Positions 28,632-38,740 of a stretch of DNA of 64,000 bases are shown here, piece by piece. Numbering within the stretch: position 1 is the first letter of the stretch; each line of letters starts with the position of its first letter. This DNA comes from Aneurinibacillus tyrosinisolvens (GTDB lineage: Bacteria > Bacillota > Bacilli > Aneurinibacillales > Aneurinibacillaceae), in the NCBI RefSeq assembly GCF_001015055.1, contig NZ_BBWZ01000004.1:186001-250000 (forward strand), in the 5' to 3' direction. Below the pieces are notes generated by a model. The model saw only the letters and a list, made by a program, of their open reading frames with translations, had not been told where the DNA came from and made no database searches. A program made the translations under genes and the position numbers.

Positions 28632-29693
28632 ATGGAGCTGCGGGAAATTGCAAAGAATGTCAAGCAGGGGAACATTGCCCCGGTCTATTTGCTGTATGGA
28701 ACCGAGGAGTATTTAATGGATGAAGTGGCCGGTCTAATTGAAAAGACCGTGATAGAGGAAGCGAATCGTGATTTTAACTACAGCGTGTACGATTTGCGGG
28801 AAACCCCGATTCAGGTTGTACTACAGGATGCGGAAACGTTTCCTTTCATGGGGGAGAGGCGAATGGTCCGCGCAACGAATGCGCTTTTTTTAACCGGTGC
28901 TAAAACAACGGGTGCAGTAGAGCACGATCTTGACGCACTGCTAAACTATATGGAAAATCCGCCGGACTATTCTGTTCTGCTGCTTGAGGTAGACCAAGAG
29001 AAGCTGGACGAGCGGAAAAAAGTCGTGAAGTCTTTAAAAAAAGCGGCTGTTACAACGGAATGCGCACCGCTAAAAGAAGCAGCGCTTGCCGATTGGATTC
29101 AGAGGCGGTCCCGGCGGCTCCAAGTGGAGATAGAGCCGGACGCTTTGCAGCTGCTCATTTCTATGGTCGGCAGCAATCTTCGCCAGCTTGATCAGGAATT
29201 GGAAAAGATGGCGCTTTATACAGGGAAAGGGGAACGGATTACTCTTGCTGTTGTAGAAACGCTCGTAACCCGGGAGCTTGAACAGGATATTTTCCGGTTA
29301 ATCGACCAGATCGCGCGCTTGAAAATTGAAGAGGCTGTACGGATTTATTATGACTTACAGCAGCTAAACAAAAGCAATAGCAGCAACAAGGATAACGGGG
29401 AACCGCTTAAAATATTCACGCTCCTCGCCCGCCAGTTCCGTATTCTTCTCCAAATTAAAACGCTCCAGCCGAGGGGATATTCTTCCCAGCAAATGGCGTC
29501 GATGCTTGGTGTTCACCCTTATGCCGCCAAACTCGCCACAGAGCAGGCGAAGGGATTTAGTGAACAGGCGTTAAAGCAAATTTTGAACCGGCTTGCCGAA
29601 GAGGATTACCGGATCAAAACGGGACAGATAGACAAAGAGCTGGCCCTTGAACTGTTTATTATGGGAATGAAAGATATAATTAAAGCGCCCTGA
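28632..29693 (+). CDS. holA: DNA polymerase III subunit delta
   Basis: Clamp-loader delta subunit, 353 aa, that opens the beta sliding clamp. It begins LREIAKNVKQGNIAPVYLLYGTEEYLMDE and shows ETFPFMGERRMVRATNA plus the collar region (LFIMGMKDI). I chose the ATG at 28632, with GAGGTG upstream, because homology starts there; an in-frame ATG at 28611 would add seven residues. It is followed by a bidirectional terminator shared with rpsT. Confidence 0.93.
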   Translation: MELREIAKNVKQGNIAPVYLLYGTEEYLMDEVAGLIEKTVIEEANRDFNYSVYDLRETPIQVVLQDAETFPFMGERRMVRATNALFLTGAKTTGAVEHDLDALLNYMENPPDYSVLLLEVDQEKLDERKKVVKSLKKAAVTTECAPLKEAALADWIQRRSRRLQVEIEPDALQLLISMVGSNLRQLDQELEKMALYTGKGERITLAVVETLVTRELEQDIFRLIDQIARLKIEEAVRIYYDLQQLNKSNSSNKDNGEPLKIFTLLARQFRILLQIKTLQPRGYSSQQMASMLGVHPYAAKLATEQAKGFSEQALKQILNRLAEEDYRIKTGQIDKELALELFIMGMKDIIKAP

Positions 29694-29710
29694 GTTGTTT
29701 TAGGGTAAAG

Positions 29711-29740
29711 AAAAAGCGACCCATAATAGGTCGCTTTTTC
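29711..29740. terminator. bidirectional terminator between holA and rpsT
   Basis: Stem AAAAAGCGACC / GGTCGCTTTTT with a 7-nt loop; A and T tracts flank it for both strands. Confidence 0.93.
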
Positions 29741-29765
29741 TCGATATGAATGCATTCATATATCA

Positions 29766-30032
29766 TTAAGCGGACAGGCCGTTAACCTTTTTAGCCAAAC
29801 GAGACTTCTTGCGGGAAGCTGCGTTTTTGTGGAGTAATCCTTTGGTTACTGCTTTGTCCAATCGCTTGCTGGCATCCTGAAGAGCAGCTTTTGCTTGCTC
29901 AAGGTTACCTGTTGCAATGGCTGTTTCTACTCCCTTAACCGCAGTGCGGAGAGCAGATTTCTGAGCTGCGCGGTGAGCGCGGCGCTTTTCAATTGTTTTT
30001 GTACGCTTAATAGCAGATTTAATATTAGGCAT
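29766..30032 (-). CDS. rpsT: 30S ribosomal protein S20
   Basis: 88 aa, the standard length. It begins [25 protein letters not shown] and is strongly basic. The start at 30032 follows GGAGGTG; the longer upstream reading frame is rejected. Divergent from gpr and convergent with holA, exactly as in B. subtilis. Confidence 0.97.
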   Translation of the reverse strand: MPNIKSAIKRTKTIEKRRAHRAAQKSALRTAVKGVETAIATGNLEQAKAALQDASKRLDKAVTKGLLHKNAASRKKSRLAKKVNGLSA

Positions 30033-30181
30033 TAGATTCACCTCCTTGGTGCATCCAGTAAGTACTACTTTATACTTAAAGTCAACAAAAGAAATTGTAT
30101 CATGTACAGGAACTGTTTGCAACCTTGTTTTTTTGCATAAAGAGAGGAAGAACAGGAAAGCATGGAAACGAGGTGATTTGC

Positions 30182-31294
30182 ATGGAGGAAAAGCTTGATT
30201 TAAGCATGTACAATATAAGGACCGATTTGGCGCTGGAAGCGAGAGAGTTAGCCGGGCAAAAACAAGGTGCTCCTCAGCTGAATGGGATTACATTTGAAAC
30301 AAGTGAAGAAGGCGGAATTACCGTTTCTAAAATTAACGTCGAAAATATGGAAGGCGCCCGGGCCATCGGAAAGCTGCCGGGCCGCTACGTTACACTTGAA
30401 GTGCCGGGTTTGCGCAGCCATGATACCGAGCTGCAGAACCGGGTAGCCACGCGGTTTGCGAAGGAATTTCACAGCTTCCTTAAGGAAATCGGCATAAAGG
30501 AAGAGCACAGCGCCCTTATTGTCGGGCTTGGCAACTGGAATGTAACACCGGATGCGGTCGGCCCGATGGTCGTGGAGAATGTGCTTGTAACCCGGCATCT
30601 GTTCCAGCTTATGCCCGACCAGGTTGAACAGGGCTACCGCTCAGTAAGCGCGATTTCTCCCGGTGTGCTTGGCATTACAGGCATCGAAACGAGTGAAATC
30701 GTATACGGTGTCATTGAGAAAGCAAAGCCAGACTTTGTCATCGCAATTGATGCACTGGCCTCACGCGCCCTGGAGAGGGTAAACACAACCATTCAGATGT
30801 CGGATGCCGGGATTAGCCCCGGATCCGGAGTTGGAAATAAACGTAAGCCGCTAAATAAAGAGGTACTTGGCATTCCGGTCATTGCGGTGGGAGTTCCGAC
30901 TGTCGTGGCCGCGGCAACGATCGTCCATGACGCGATTACATACATACTGGCTCATCTGGGGCGCCAGGTTAAAGAAGCGAAAAACCCGCGCCCATTGAGC
31001 CGGCTTGTCCCGGGAGGGTTCAATTTCCCCGGTAAGCAGAAAAGGTTTACGGAAGACGATATGCCGACTCTGGAAGAGAAGAAAGCAATCCTTGGCATGA
31101 TTGGTGAATTAGAGGAAGAAGACAAACGCCAGCTCATTCACGAGGTGCTCGCTCCCCTGGGGCATAACCTGATTGTGACACCGAAAGAAGTGGACGACTA
31201 TGTTGAAGATATCGCCAACATCGTCGCAAATGGCCTGAATGCGGCCCTCCATTCCTCGATTGATATGGATAATGTATCAGCCTACACACATTGA
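30182..31294 (+). CDS. gpr: germination protease (spore GPR endopeptidase)
   Basis: Aspartic-type endopeptidase, 370 aa, that degrades small acid-soluble spore proteins at germination. The N-terminus [17 protein letters not shown] matches the autoprocessed propeptide region. The core has [15 protein letters not shown] and [24 protein letters not shown] at 30182 follows GAGGTGAT. It is evidence that the organism forms endospores. A terminator separates it from spoIIP. Confidence 0.95.
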   Translation: MEEKLDLSMYNIRTDLALEARELAGQKQGAPQLNGITFETSEEGGITVSKINVENMEGARAIGKLPGRYVTLEVPGLRSHDTELQNRVATRFAKEFHSFLKEIGIKEEHSALIVGLGNWNVTPDAVGPMVVENVLVTRHLFQLMPDQVEQGYRSVSAISPGVLGITGIETSEIVYGVIEKAKPDFVIAIDALASRALERVNTTIQMSDAGISPGSGVGNKRKPLNKEVLGIPVIAVGVPTVVAAATIVHDAITYILAHLGRQVKEAKNPRPLSRLVPGGFNFPGKQKRFTEDDMPTLEEKKAILGMIGELEEEDKRQLIHEVLAPLGHNLIVTPKEVDDYVEDIANIVANGLNAALHSSIDMDNVSAYTH

Positions 31295-31300
31295 TATACA

Positions 31301-31336
31301 GAAAAACGTCGCGGTCGTTGCCCGCGACGTTTTTCT
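31301..31336 (+). terminator. terminator after gpr
   Basis: 13-bp perfect stem AAAAACGTCGCGG / CCGCGACGTTTTT with a 7-nt loop. Confidence 0.93.
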
Positions 31337-31452
31337 TGGACTTTAGTCCCTTCCTTTTCTCATGCGTTCTACTTTTCTGTATTCTTTCATAGATTGCTAG
31401 AGAAGATAGAAAACGTCACCGCACGAAAGAGAATGGGAAAGGAGAATGCAGC

Positions 31453-32637
31453 GTGTATGGTAAATACAGAAGTTTCATTGTAAATCTGAACGGAGCAGGT
31501 GTCCAAAGGAGTTTTCTGGCCCTTTCTCTCGGAACGGCCGTTATGTTTATTCTCACCGGCCTTCTCTTTGCTTCTCAGTCCGGAAGTGGACTGTCTTCCC
31601 AGCACGTCGGAAAACTGACTGTGGCCATGTCCAATAGCGTTCTGTCTACTATAATCGGCTATGAAGTTCCTTATTTTACGGGAAAACAAACGGCTGACAG
31701 GCAGGATGTCAATGTATCGGCTCTCGCGCTGCGATTAATGACAAGCATCAACCCGGATGACCCGCGCAGCCTGCTTGGCCACGAGCTTCCCGGCTTTGAC
31801 CTCTTTGACACAGACATTCTGGTAGCAGGCAAAGATGTAGGGATTACGGATTTGCCGTTCGAGTCCTCTCCGCCGCCGGAAGCGTTAACGGATGCCGCCC
31901 AGCCGGAAACAACAGCGAAAGCAGAAGGCGCACCGCAGGCAGATCAGCCGGTTCTTTCGACGAAAGGGAAGAAAGTGGTGTTTATTTATAATACCCACAA
32001 TCGGGAATCGTGGATTGATGCAGTGCCGCAGGCTAAAGCGAAGGATGAGCCGAATCTGGCTATGGATCCAAAGAAGAATGTAACACTGATTAGCAAAAGG
32101 GTGGCAGAAACCCTTGAAAAAAACGGGATCGGCTCCTCTATAAGCAATACAGATTTTACAGGAAAACTGAATGAACAAGCTCTGTCCTATGCTCTGTCCT
32201 ATGCTCAATCGTTAAAAACAGTGAAGACTGTTCTTGCACAAAACCGCGATCTTCAATATTTAATTGACATTCACCGGGATTCCCTGCGAAGAGACAAGAC
32301 CACCATCGATATTAAAGGGAATACATACGCTAGAATTCATTTTGTCATCGGGATGCGCAACAAAAACTGGGAGAAGAATGAGAGGTTTGCACTGGAAGTC
32401 CACAATGCGATCGAGAAAAAATACCCCGGCCTTTCCAAAGGTATATTTGGCAAAAAAGGTGGGAATGGTGAATATAACCAGTCGGTATCCTCCCACGCGA
32501 TTCTTATCGAGGTAGGCGGTGTCGATAACACGCTGGAGGAATGCTACCGTACAGCAGACGTCATCGCAGAAGCAGTCGCCGGAATTTACTGGAATGCTGA
32601 AAAAGTAAATGCAGTGCAAAAACCGAAACGTTCCTGA
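31453..32637 (+). CDS. spoIIP: stage II sporulation protein P (engulfment amidase)
   Basis: Membrane-anchored peptidoglycan amidase/endopeptidase, 394 aa, acting with SpoIID and SpoIIM during forespore engulfment. One N-terminal membrane helix (ALSLGTAVMFILTGLLF) is followed by a stalk. The SpoIIP domain (about 175-385) has metal/catalytic motifs YNTHNRESW, LIDIHRDSLRR and ILIEVGGVDNT. The start is GTG at 31453 behind AAAGGAGA. It is in the gpr-spoIIP-yqxA order of B. subtilis. Confidence 0.95.
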   Translation: MYGKYRSFIVNLNGAGVQRSFLALSLGTAVMFILTGLLFASQSGSGLSSQHVGKLTVAMSNSVLSTIIGYEVPYFTGKQTADRQDVNVSALALRLMTSINPDDPRSLLGHELPGFDLFDTDILVAGKDVGITDLPFESSPPPEALTDAAQPETTAKAEGAPQADQPVLSTKGKKVVFIYNTHNRESWIDAVPQAKAKDEPNLAMDPKKNVTLISKRVAETLEKNGIGSSISNTDFTGKLNEQALSYALSYAQSLKTVKTVLAQNRDLQYLIDIHRDSLRRDKTTIDIKGNTYARIHFVIGMRNKNWEKNERFALEVHNAIEKKYPGLSKGIFGKKGGNGEYNQSVSSHAILIEVGGVDNTLEECYRTADVIAEAVAGIYWNAEKVNAVQKPKRS

Positions 32638-32650
32638 TAGGAGGCTTGCT

Positions 32651-32965
32651 GTGAAGCTTGCGGCAAAATTCTTTTTACTCGTAGGTGTGCTGGTTTTCGG
32701 AATTTTATGGGGAATTAATACGGCGGAAAAAGGGATTCAGCGAGTTGAAGGGGCTTCCGATCAACCGTCAAAAGGGTTTCATATTACAAAAGTTGATAAC
32801 GGGCGGCTGGAAGTGGAAGTGCTGGGCAAGCAAATTTCTTCGGACAGCAAGCTTCTGAACGGCGGAATATCGGGGGACGGGATTAGCCTGGTTGCCACCG
32901 AAGTGAGAAGCTGGGTTGTTAACGCTGCCCGCAGCAGTATGGAATGGATTAAAGGAAGGTTTTAA
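32651..32965 (+). CDS. yqxA: DUF3679 family protein YqxA
   Basis: 104-aa protein with an N-terminal membrane helix (KFFLLVGVLVFGILWGI) and a short exported domain (KGFHITKVDNGRLEVEVLGK). It matches YqxA by position (between spoIIP and lepA in B. subtilis) and by size. The function is unknown. The start is GTG at 32651 behind GATAGGAGG. It is probably cotranscribed with spoIIP. Confidence 0.8.
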   Translation: MKLAAKFFLLVGVLVFGILWGINTAEKGIQRVEGASDQPSKGFHITKVDNGRLEVEVLGKQISSDSKLLNGGISGDGISLVATEVRSWVVNAARSSMEWIKGRF

Positions 32966-32979
32966 TACAGGACGAATGG

Positions 32980-33007
32980 GAAACCGCGGTGGCGGTTTCT
33001 TTTTTTT
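32980..33007 (+). terminator. terminator after yqxA
   Basis: GAAACCGC / GCGGTTTC stem with a short loop followed by T8. Confidence 0.9.
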
Positions 33008-33080
33008 AAAAGGAAATCACGGCATTATAGGGAATAATCTAAAAGGAAGAACCGATTATTTTTGAGGGGAAGAATCTCAC

Positions 33081-34193
33081 ATGAATCAATACATTGAGCG
33101 TTTACAGTCCATTCAAAATAAAATGGAGGCGCAGAAGGTCGATGCAGTGCTCGTTACCTCCCCGCTTTCTGTTGCCTATGTCACCGGCTTTGTATGCGAC
33201 CCGCATGAAAGATTTATGGCGCTGGTGATAAATCGAAACGGAAACCGAATTTTGTTTGTTCCCGCCCTGGAAAAAGAACAGGCAGAAACTTCACTTCGAA
33301 ACATTCCTGGAATTGTGCAAGAAATCGTTCCGGTTGCAGATACAGACAATCCATGTAACCTGCTCAAGGGAAAGGCCCTGCACCCAGGCAGCAAAAGTAT
33401 TGCCGTTGAAAAGAGCCATCTCAGGTTCAGCCAGGCGGACGAACTCCGGGAAGCATTTCCGGAAGCATCCTTTACGGACATAGGACGTCATATCTCCCTC
33501 CTGCGGAATCGCAAAACAGCGGGAGAGGCAGCCAAAATCAGGGAAGCGATCCGCCTTATCGAAGACGTGCTCCAGGAAGGGCTTACGCGGGTAAAACCGG
33601 GCGTAACCGAAATCGAACTTGTGGCCGAGCTCGAATATGTTATGAAGAAAAAGGGTGCTGATTTCCCGGCTTTCTCAACAATGGTCCTTGCAGGTGCGAA
33701 TTCCGCGCTCCCGCATGGTGTACCCGGCATGACCACCGTACAGGAAGGACAGTTCCTTCTGTTCGACCTCGGAGTCTTTAAGAATGGCTACTGTTCTGAC
33801 ATTACCCGTACATTTGTACTCGGAGAACCTACTGCTGAAATGGAAAAAATATACGACACCGTGCTGCGGGCCGAAGAAGCGGCGATTCAGGCGGTAAGAA
33901 CCGGCCGCCCGCTGGCAGAAGTCGATCGGGCGGCAAGAGAGCTGATTGCCGGAGAAGGATACGGCCCGTATTTTACCCACCGCACCGGGCATGGAATGGG
34001 GCTTGAAGTGCATGAATACCCTTCCGTTCACGGAGAGAATCAGGATCCGATCGTTTCCGGCATGGTGTTTACGATCGAGCCTGGAATCTACGTGCCGGGC
34101 GTAGGCGGCGTACGGATTGAAGATGATATTTTTGTAACTGAAAACGGCGCTGAAGTACTAACTTCCTTCCCGAAAAACCTCACCCGCCTCTGA
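33081..34193 (+). CDS. M24 family metallopeptidase (Xaa-Pro peptidase/aminopeptidase P-like)
   Basis: 370 aa. An N-terminal creatinase-like domain (about 1-135) precedes the pita-bread M24 domain. All five metal ligands are visible: Asp in LLFDLGVF and CSDITRTF, His in HRTGHGMGLEVHE, Glu in TIEPGIYVPG and Glu in VRIEDDIFVTE. It probably cleaves Xaa-Pro peptides in the cytoplasm. It forms its own unit between the yqxA terminator and the repeat copy at 34229. This gene and the repeat interrupt the usual spoIIP-yqxA-lepA order. Confidence 0.92.
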   Translation: MNQYIERLQSIQNKMEAQKVDAVLVTSPLSVAYVTGFVCDPHERFMALVINRNGNRILFVPALEKEQAETSLRNIPGIVQEIVPVADTDNPCNLLKGKALHPGSKSIAVEKSHLRFSQADELREAFPEASFTDIGRHISLLRNRKTAGEAAKIREAIRLIEDVLQEGLTRVKPGVTEIELVAELEYVMKKKGADFPAFSTMVLAGANSALPHGVPGMTTVQEGQFLLFDLGVFKNGYCSDITRTFVLGEPTAEMEKIYDTVLRAEEAAIQAVRTGRPLAEVDRAARELIAGEGYGPYFTHRTGHGMGLEVHEYPSVHGENQDPIVSGMVFTIEPGIYVPGVGGVRIEDDIFVTENGAEVLTSFPKNLTRL

Positions 34194-34228
34194 GTTATAT
34201 TATATCGGCCCTTTCTTTACGGTGTAGG

Positions 34229-34478
34229 AGTACATGCTGCTTTAAAGTAGTAGAGAAAAGGACCGTAAGGTCAGAAGTGTCAGAAAAAAGGGAGGGCAGT
34301 CCACGCTGACCGGCCTTCCTGACCCAGCGGAACCTGCCGGAGAGCAGAAGAAGCCCACCATTGTCTCCCGCTCCGAACTACCCAGATGTTTGGTGGGCTC
34401 TGCTCGCAGGGAGGTGAAGCGGAGAGTTCTTCCTTCCTCGCGGAAGGGAAAGGCAAGTGGAATGAACTCCCTTTTTTC
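34229..34478 (+). repeat. interspersed structured repeat, full copy 2
   Basis: 250-bp element filling most of the 356-bp gap between the M24 peptidase and lepA. It has a GACC-GTAA-GGTC hairpin at 34261-34272. Nested stems are GAGCAGA/TCTGCTC (34342-34348 with 34399-34405) and GCCCACCA/TGGTGGGC. A perfect 12-bp closing stem GAAAAAAGGGAG/CTCCCTTTTTTC pairs 34283-34294 with 34467-34478. Compared with the other copies, stem position 10 is G-C instead of A-T on both arms. Confidence 0.85.
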
Positions 34479-34549
34479 GTATTGCTGTTATATCGCTTGC
34501 CTGATATAATAAAACTTAGTGCATTTTTGTCCTCTATGGGAGGTTTACT

Positions 34550-36364
34550 ATGGATCGAAGAAAAAGACAGGAAAAAATACGGAACTTCTCTATTATCGCC
34601 CATATTGATCATGGGAAATCCACGCTCGCGGACCGCATTCTGGAGTTTACAGGCGCGCTCAGCGATCGTGAGAAGGAAGACCAATTCCTTGATCAAATGG
34701 AACTGGAGAAAGAACGTGGGATTACCATTAAATTGAATTCTGTTCAATTGAAGTATAAAGCAAAAGACGGAGAGGAATATATTCTCCACTTAATTGATAC
34801 GCCCGGACACGTCGACTTCACGTATGAGGTGTCACGCAGCCTCGCAGCCTGCGAAGGCGCACTCCTCATTGTAGATGCGGCACAGGGAATCGAAGCGCAG
34901 ACGCTCGCCAACGTATATCTTGCGCTCGATAATGATCTAGAAATCATTCCGGTCATTAACAAGATTGACCTGCCGAGTGCTGAGCCGGAACGGGTAAAGC
35001 AGGAAATCGAAGATGTCATCGGGCTTGACGCCAGCGATGCGGTTCTAGCCTCAGCAAAAGCCGGCATTGGAATTGAAGACATTCTTGAGCAAATCGTTGC
35101 AAAGGTACCGGCTCCAACTGGGGACCCGGATGCACCGCTTAAAGCGCTCATCTACGATTCTGTCTATGATGCATACCGTGGCGTTATCGTCTACGTCCGT
35201 GTCATTGACGGCGTGGTAAAGAAAGGCTCTAAGATTAAAATGATGGCCACGGGTGCCACATTTGAAGTAATAGAAGTCGGGACCCACGCTCCGTTTGCCA
35301 GGCAGGTTGACGAGCTTACAGTTGGGGACGTAGGGTACATCGCGGCCAGCATTAAAAGCGTGCGCGAGACCCGCGTCGGTGATACGGTGACGCTTGCGGA
35401 CAACCCTGCCGCCGAAGGGCTGCCGGGTTACCGCAAAGTAAACCCGATGGTATTCAGCGGCATATACCCGATAGACAGCAGTGACTATAACGATTTGCGC
35501 GAAGCGCTGGAGAAACTGCAGCTCAACGATGCGTCGCTGCAGTTTGAACCGGAAACGTCCCAGGCGCTCGGCTTTGGGTTCCGCTGTGGATTCCTTGGCA
35601 TGCTTCATATGGAAATTATCCAGGAACGGATTGAACGCGAATTCGACATCCCGCTCATTACAACAGCGCCGAGCGTAATTTATCACGTAACGAAGACGGA
35701 CGGAGAAGTACTGGAAATCGAAAACCCGTCCAGAATGCCAGAAGCCCAGCGAATTGACTTTATCGAAGAACCGTATGTAAAAGCCTCCATCATGGTACCG
35801 AAGGATTTTGTCGGTGCAATCATGGACTTATGCCAGAGAAAACGCGGTGATTTCGTTGATATGCAGTATATTGATGAAATGCTGGTTCAGATTACGTATG
35901 AATTGCCTCTCGCTGAAATTGTATTTGAGTTCTTCGATCAGCTAAAGTCAAGCACGAAAGGCTATGCTTCTTTTGACTATGAGCTGGTCGGATATAAGAA
36001 GTCCAAGCTTGTCCGAATGGACATCATGCTTAACGGTGAAATGGTCGACGCCCTTTCCATTATTGTGCACCGCGACACCGCCTACCAGCGCGGACGGGTG
36101 TTGTGCGACAAGTTAAAAGAACTCATTCCGCGCCAGATGTTTGAGGTGCCGATCCAGGCTTCGATTGGACAGAAAGTCATTGCGCGGGAAACGATTAAAG
36201 CGATGCGCAAAAACGTACTTGCTAAATGTTATGGCGGTGACATTTCACGGAAACGGAAGCTGCTTGAAAAGCAGAAAGAAGGAAAGAAGCGGATGAAATC
36301 CGTCGGAAACGTGGAAATTCCGCAGGAAGCATTTATGGCAGTACTCAAAATGGACGACAATTAA
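34550..36364 (+). CDS. lepA: elongation factor 4 (LepA GTPase)
   Basis: 604-aa translational GTPase that remodels stalled or mistranslocated ribosomes. Visible motifs are G1 [11 protein letters not shown]2 within [12 protein letters not shown]3 DTPGHVDF, G4 NKIDLP and G5 ASAKAG, followed by EF-G-like domains II, III and V and the LepA-specific C-terminal domain ([22 protein letters not shown] region). GGGAGG precedes the ATG. A terminator follows. Confidence 0.97.
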   Translation: MDRRKRQEKIRNFSIIAHIDHGKSTLADRILEFTGALSDREKEDQFLDQMELEKERGITIKLNSVQLKYKAKDGEEYILHLIDTPGHVDFTYEVSRSLAACEGALLIVDAAQGIEAQTLANVYLALDNDLEIIPVINKIDLPSAEPERVKQEIEDVIGLDASDAVLASAKAGIGIEDILEQIVAKVPAPTGDPDAPLKALIYDSVYDAYRGVIVYVRVIDGVVKKGSKIKMMATGATFEVIEVGTHAPFARQVDELTVGDVGYIAASIKSVRETRVGDTVTLADNPAAEGLPGYRKVNPMVFSGIYPIDSSDYNDLREALEKLQLNDASLQFEPETSQALGFGFRCGFLGMLHMEIIQERIEREFDIPLITTAPSVIYHVTKTDGEVLEIENPSRMPEAQRIDFIEEPYVKASIMVPKDFVGAIMDLCQRKRGDFVDMQYIDEMLVQITYELPLAEIVFEFFDQLKSSTKGYASFDYELVGYKKSKLVRMDIMLNGEMVDALSIIVHRDTAYQRGRVLCDKLKELIPRQMFEVPIQASIGQKVIARETIKAMRKNVLAKCYGGDISRKRKLLEKQKEGKKRMKSVGNVEIPQEAFMAVLKMDDN

Positions 36365-36388
36365 ACGAGTGAAACAATCGAATGGAAG

Positions 36389-36434
36389 AAGCGGGCGATA
36401 AACAGGGGCATCCTTTTTGTCCACCCGCTTTTTT
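36389..36434 (+). terminator. terminator after lepA
   Basis: AAGCGGG / CCCGCTT stem with a long loop followed by a T tract, 25 bp after the lepA stop. Confidence 0.65.
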
Positions 36435-36457
36435 CTTATAGAAAGAGGGAACTTCGT

Positions 36458-37612
36458 ATGGTAAAAGCCGTATATATCCATATCCCATTTTGCACAAACA
36501 AGTGTTTTTACTGCGATTTTAATTCCTTTGTAACGAAAAACCCGCAGCTGGTGTGGGATTACCTGTATGCACTTGAAAAAGAAATGGAAGAAACCGTGAA
36601 GCGAAACCCGGCGACCGGCATTGAAACGATTTTCGTTGGCGGCGGAACGCCTACCTTCCTTGACGTGCCGCAAATGAAATATTTCCTGGATGCTGTTGCC
36701 AGGCACTTCCCGGACAGAAGCCGGACAATCGAATTTACGATGGAGTCAAATCCGGGAACAACGGATCCTGAAAAACTGCAGATTATGAAAGATGGTGGAG
36801 TCAATCGAATCAGCTTTGGCGTGCAATCTTTCAATGATGAGCTTCTGCAAAGAATAGGAAGGATCCATGACAGCGCCCAGGTATATGAGAGCATAAAAAA
36901 CGCAAAGAAAGTCGGTTTTGATAATATCTCCATTGACTTAATTTTTGGGTTGCCTGATCAGACCGTCGATATGTTCCAGAACACCCTGGATAAAGCTTTC
37001 TCCCTTGATTTGCCCCATTTTTCTTCCTACAGCCTGAAAGTAGAAGAAAACACACTTTTCCACACTCTGTATGAGAAAGACCAGCTGCCGCTCCCAACGG
37101 AAGAAGAAGAGGTAGCCATGTACGAACTGCTCATGGAGCAAATGGAGAAGAAAGGCTACCGCCAGTATGAAATTAGCAACTTTGCCCGTCCGGGATTTGA
37201 AAGCCGCCACAACATGACATACTGGAGAAACGAACACTATTACGGATTAGGGGCCGGTGCTCACGGCTACGTTAACGGAAACCGCCATGTAAACGCGGGA
37301 CCTGTACAGCAGTATATCCAGCTTGTAAACGAGCAGGGCCTGCCTCGCATCGAGTCCTTTCCTATTAGCCAGATAGAGCAAATGGAGGACCATATGATTA
37401 TGGGCCTGCGCATGATGGACGGCGTTTCGGCACATGGATTTTATGAGCGCTACCATGTGGGGTTGGAAGAGAAATTTGGCGAGGTTATTAAAGGACTCGT
37501 TGACCTTCAATTGCTGGAGTGGAAAGAAGGAAGACTCCGGTTAACAAAGCGGGGAATTCCATTAGGCAACGAAGTTTTTGCAAGATTTCTTGGTTTAGTT
37601 GACAAAACTTAA
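36458..37612 (+). CDS. hemW: heme chaperone HemW (radical SAM)
   Basis: 384-aa radical SAM protein. The 4Fe-4S cluster motif is CTNKCFYCDF, with GGGTPTFL and the HemW-type HNMTYW near residue 250 that marks the heme-binding branch; the true oxidase HemN differs. It inserts heme into respiratory proteins. Located between lepA and hrcA as in B. subtilis. The hrcA promoter overlaps its 3' end. Confidence 0.93.
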   Translation: MVKAVYIHIPFCTNKCFYCDFNSFVTKNPQLVWDYLYALEKEMEETVKRNPATGIETIFVGGGTPTFLDVPQMKYFLDAVARHFPDRSRTIEFTMESNPGTTDPEKLQIMKDGGVNRISFGVQSFNDELLQRIGRIHDSAQVYESIKNAKKVGFDNISIDLIFGLPDQTVDMFQNTLDKAFSLDLPHFSSYSLKVEENTLFHTLYEKDQLPLPTEEEEVAMYELLMEQMEKKGYRQYEISNFARPGFESRHNMTYWRNEHYYGLGAGAHGYVNGNRHVNAGPVQQYIQLVNEQGLPRIESFPISQIEQMEDHMIMGLRMMDGVSAHGFYERYHVGLEEKFGEVIKGLVDLQLLEWKEGRLRLTKRGIPLGNEVFARFLGLVDKT

Positions 37613-37628
37613 TGTGGTTTGGTATTTT
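37599..37628 (+). promoter_or_regulatory. sigma-A-like promoter of the hrcA heat-shock operon
   Basis: TTGACA at 37599-37604 and TATTTT at 37623-37628 are 18 bp apart, directly upstream of the CIRCE operator. The -35 lies in the last codons of hemW. Confidence 0.7.
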
Positions 37629-37641
37629 TTAAGTAAGCTCT

Positions 37642-37668
37642 TTAGCACTCGACATGAAAGAGTGCTAA
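37642..37668 (+). promoter_or_regulatory. CIRCE operator (HrcA-binding site)
   Basis: Perfect TTAGCACTC-N9-GAGTGCTAA. This is the exact CIRCE consensus, placed between the promoter and the hrcA ribosome-binding site. It puts hrcA, the chaperonin, grpE and dnaK under HrcA repression. Confidence 0.98.
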
Positions 37669-37684
37669 CAAAGGAGGGGGCATC

Positions 37685-38719
37685 GTGCTGACGGAGCGTC
37701 AACAATTGATTCTACATGCGATTATTGATAACTATATACGTTCCGCTGAGCCGGTTGGCTCGAGAACGATTTCGAAGAGAGAAGACATCGGCTATAGTTC
37801 TGCGACCATTCGAAATGAGATGGCGGATTTGGAAGAGCTCGGTTATTTGGAGCAGCCGCACACATCTGCGGGCCGTATCCCTTCCAACAAAGGGTATCGC
37901 TTTTACGTTGATCAGCTTGTTCACATGCCTTTTATGCGGGCGGAAGACACTACGCAAATCCGCAAGATGTTTGCCGAGCGGTTTTACGAGTTTGAACAGG
38001 CGGTAAATCAGACGGCAGCCATGCTTTCCAGCCTTACAAATTACACTTCCATTGTACTTGGGCACGAAATAAAAAAAGCGCGGTTAAAAGCCCTGCAGAT
38101 GATTCCTTTGTCCGGACAGTCTGCCGTTGTGATTGTTGTAACAGATACAGGAAAAGTAGAAAACAAAACGATTACGATCCCGGATGGAATCTCCGTTGGG
38201 GAAATCGAGCGTCTAGTTAATTTATTGAATTCCAAGCTTGCCGGCATACCGATGGTTGATCTTCGCCGCCAGCTGAACAGCGAAGTGTCGAAGGAACTGG
38301 GCCGCTATCTTCAGCAGTATGAACAGGTAATGGCGGTGCTTGAAGACACATTTATCCAAACGCCTGATGAGCATGTGATAATGAAGGGCACGACCAATAT
38401 CATGATGCAGCCGGAATTCCGGGATGTTGATAAGGTAAGGGATATTTTGGAACTTTTTGAGCAAAATGATATGGTAGTTCGCCTGTTTGGCTCTAATGAG
38501 TCAGGCATTCAAGTGCGAATTGGAACAGAAAATGCGGAACGGGCGGTGAGCAACTGCAGCATTATTACCGCTACGTATCACCTGGACGGCCAGCCGGTAG
38601 GAACGCTCGGCATTCTCGGTCCGACCCGGATGGAGTATGGCCGGGTTATGGGAATCCTCGATGAACTGGCGGGCAATCTTACCCGGGCGCTTGAGAGGCA
38701 ATACCGGGCTGATAAATAA
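37685..38719 (+). CDS. hrcA: heat-inducible transcription repressor HrcA
   Basis: 344-aa repressor of class I heat-shock genes. It has an N-terminal winged helix (LTERQQLILHAIIDNYIRSAEPVGSRTISKR, in pieces; YSSATIRNEMADLEELGYL) and a C-terminal HrcA domain (LGILGPTRMEYGRVMGILDEL). The GTG start at 37685 sits behind AAAGGAGGGGG. Autoregulated through the CIRCE directly upstream. First gene of the operon; the chaperonin gene follows after 21 bp. Confidence 0.97.
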   Translation: MLTERQQLILHAIIDNYIRSAEPVGSRTISKREDIGYSSATIRNEMADLEELGYLEQPHTSAGRIPSNKGYRFYVDQLVHMPFMRAEDTTQIRKMFAERFYEFEQAVNQTAAMLSSLTNYTSIVLGHEIKKARLKALQMIPLSGQSAVVIVVTDTGKVENKTITIPDGISVGEIERLVNLLNSKLAGIPMVDLRRQLNSEVSKELGRYLQQYEQVMAVLEDTFIQTPDEHVIMKGTTNIMMQPEFRDVDKVRDILELFEQNDMVVRLFGSNESGIQVRIGTENAERAVSNCSIITATYHLDGQPVGTLGILGPTRMEYGRVMGILDELAGNLTRALERQYRADK

Positions 38720-38740
38720 GGAAATGAAAAGGGGATGCTT

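Noticed and set aside
35051..35686. A 211-codon minus-strand frame opposite lepA
   Set aside because: lepA is intact and conserved through this segment; the antisense frame is a by-product of codon bias.
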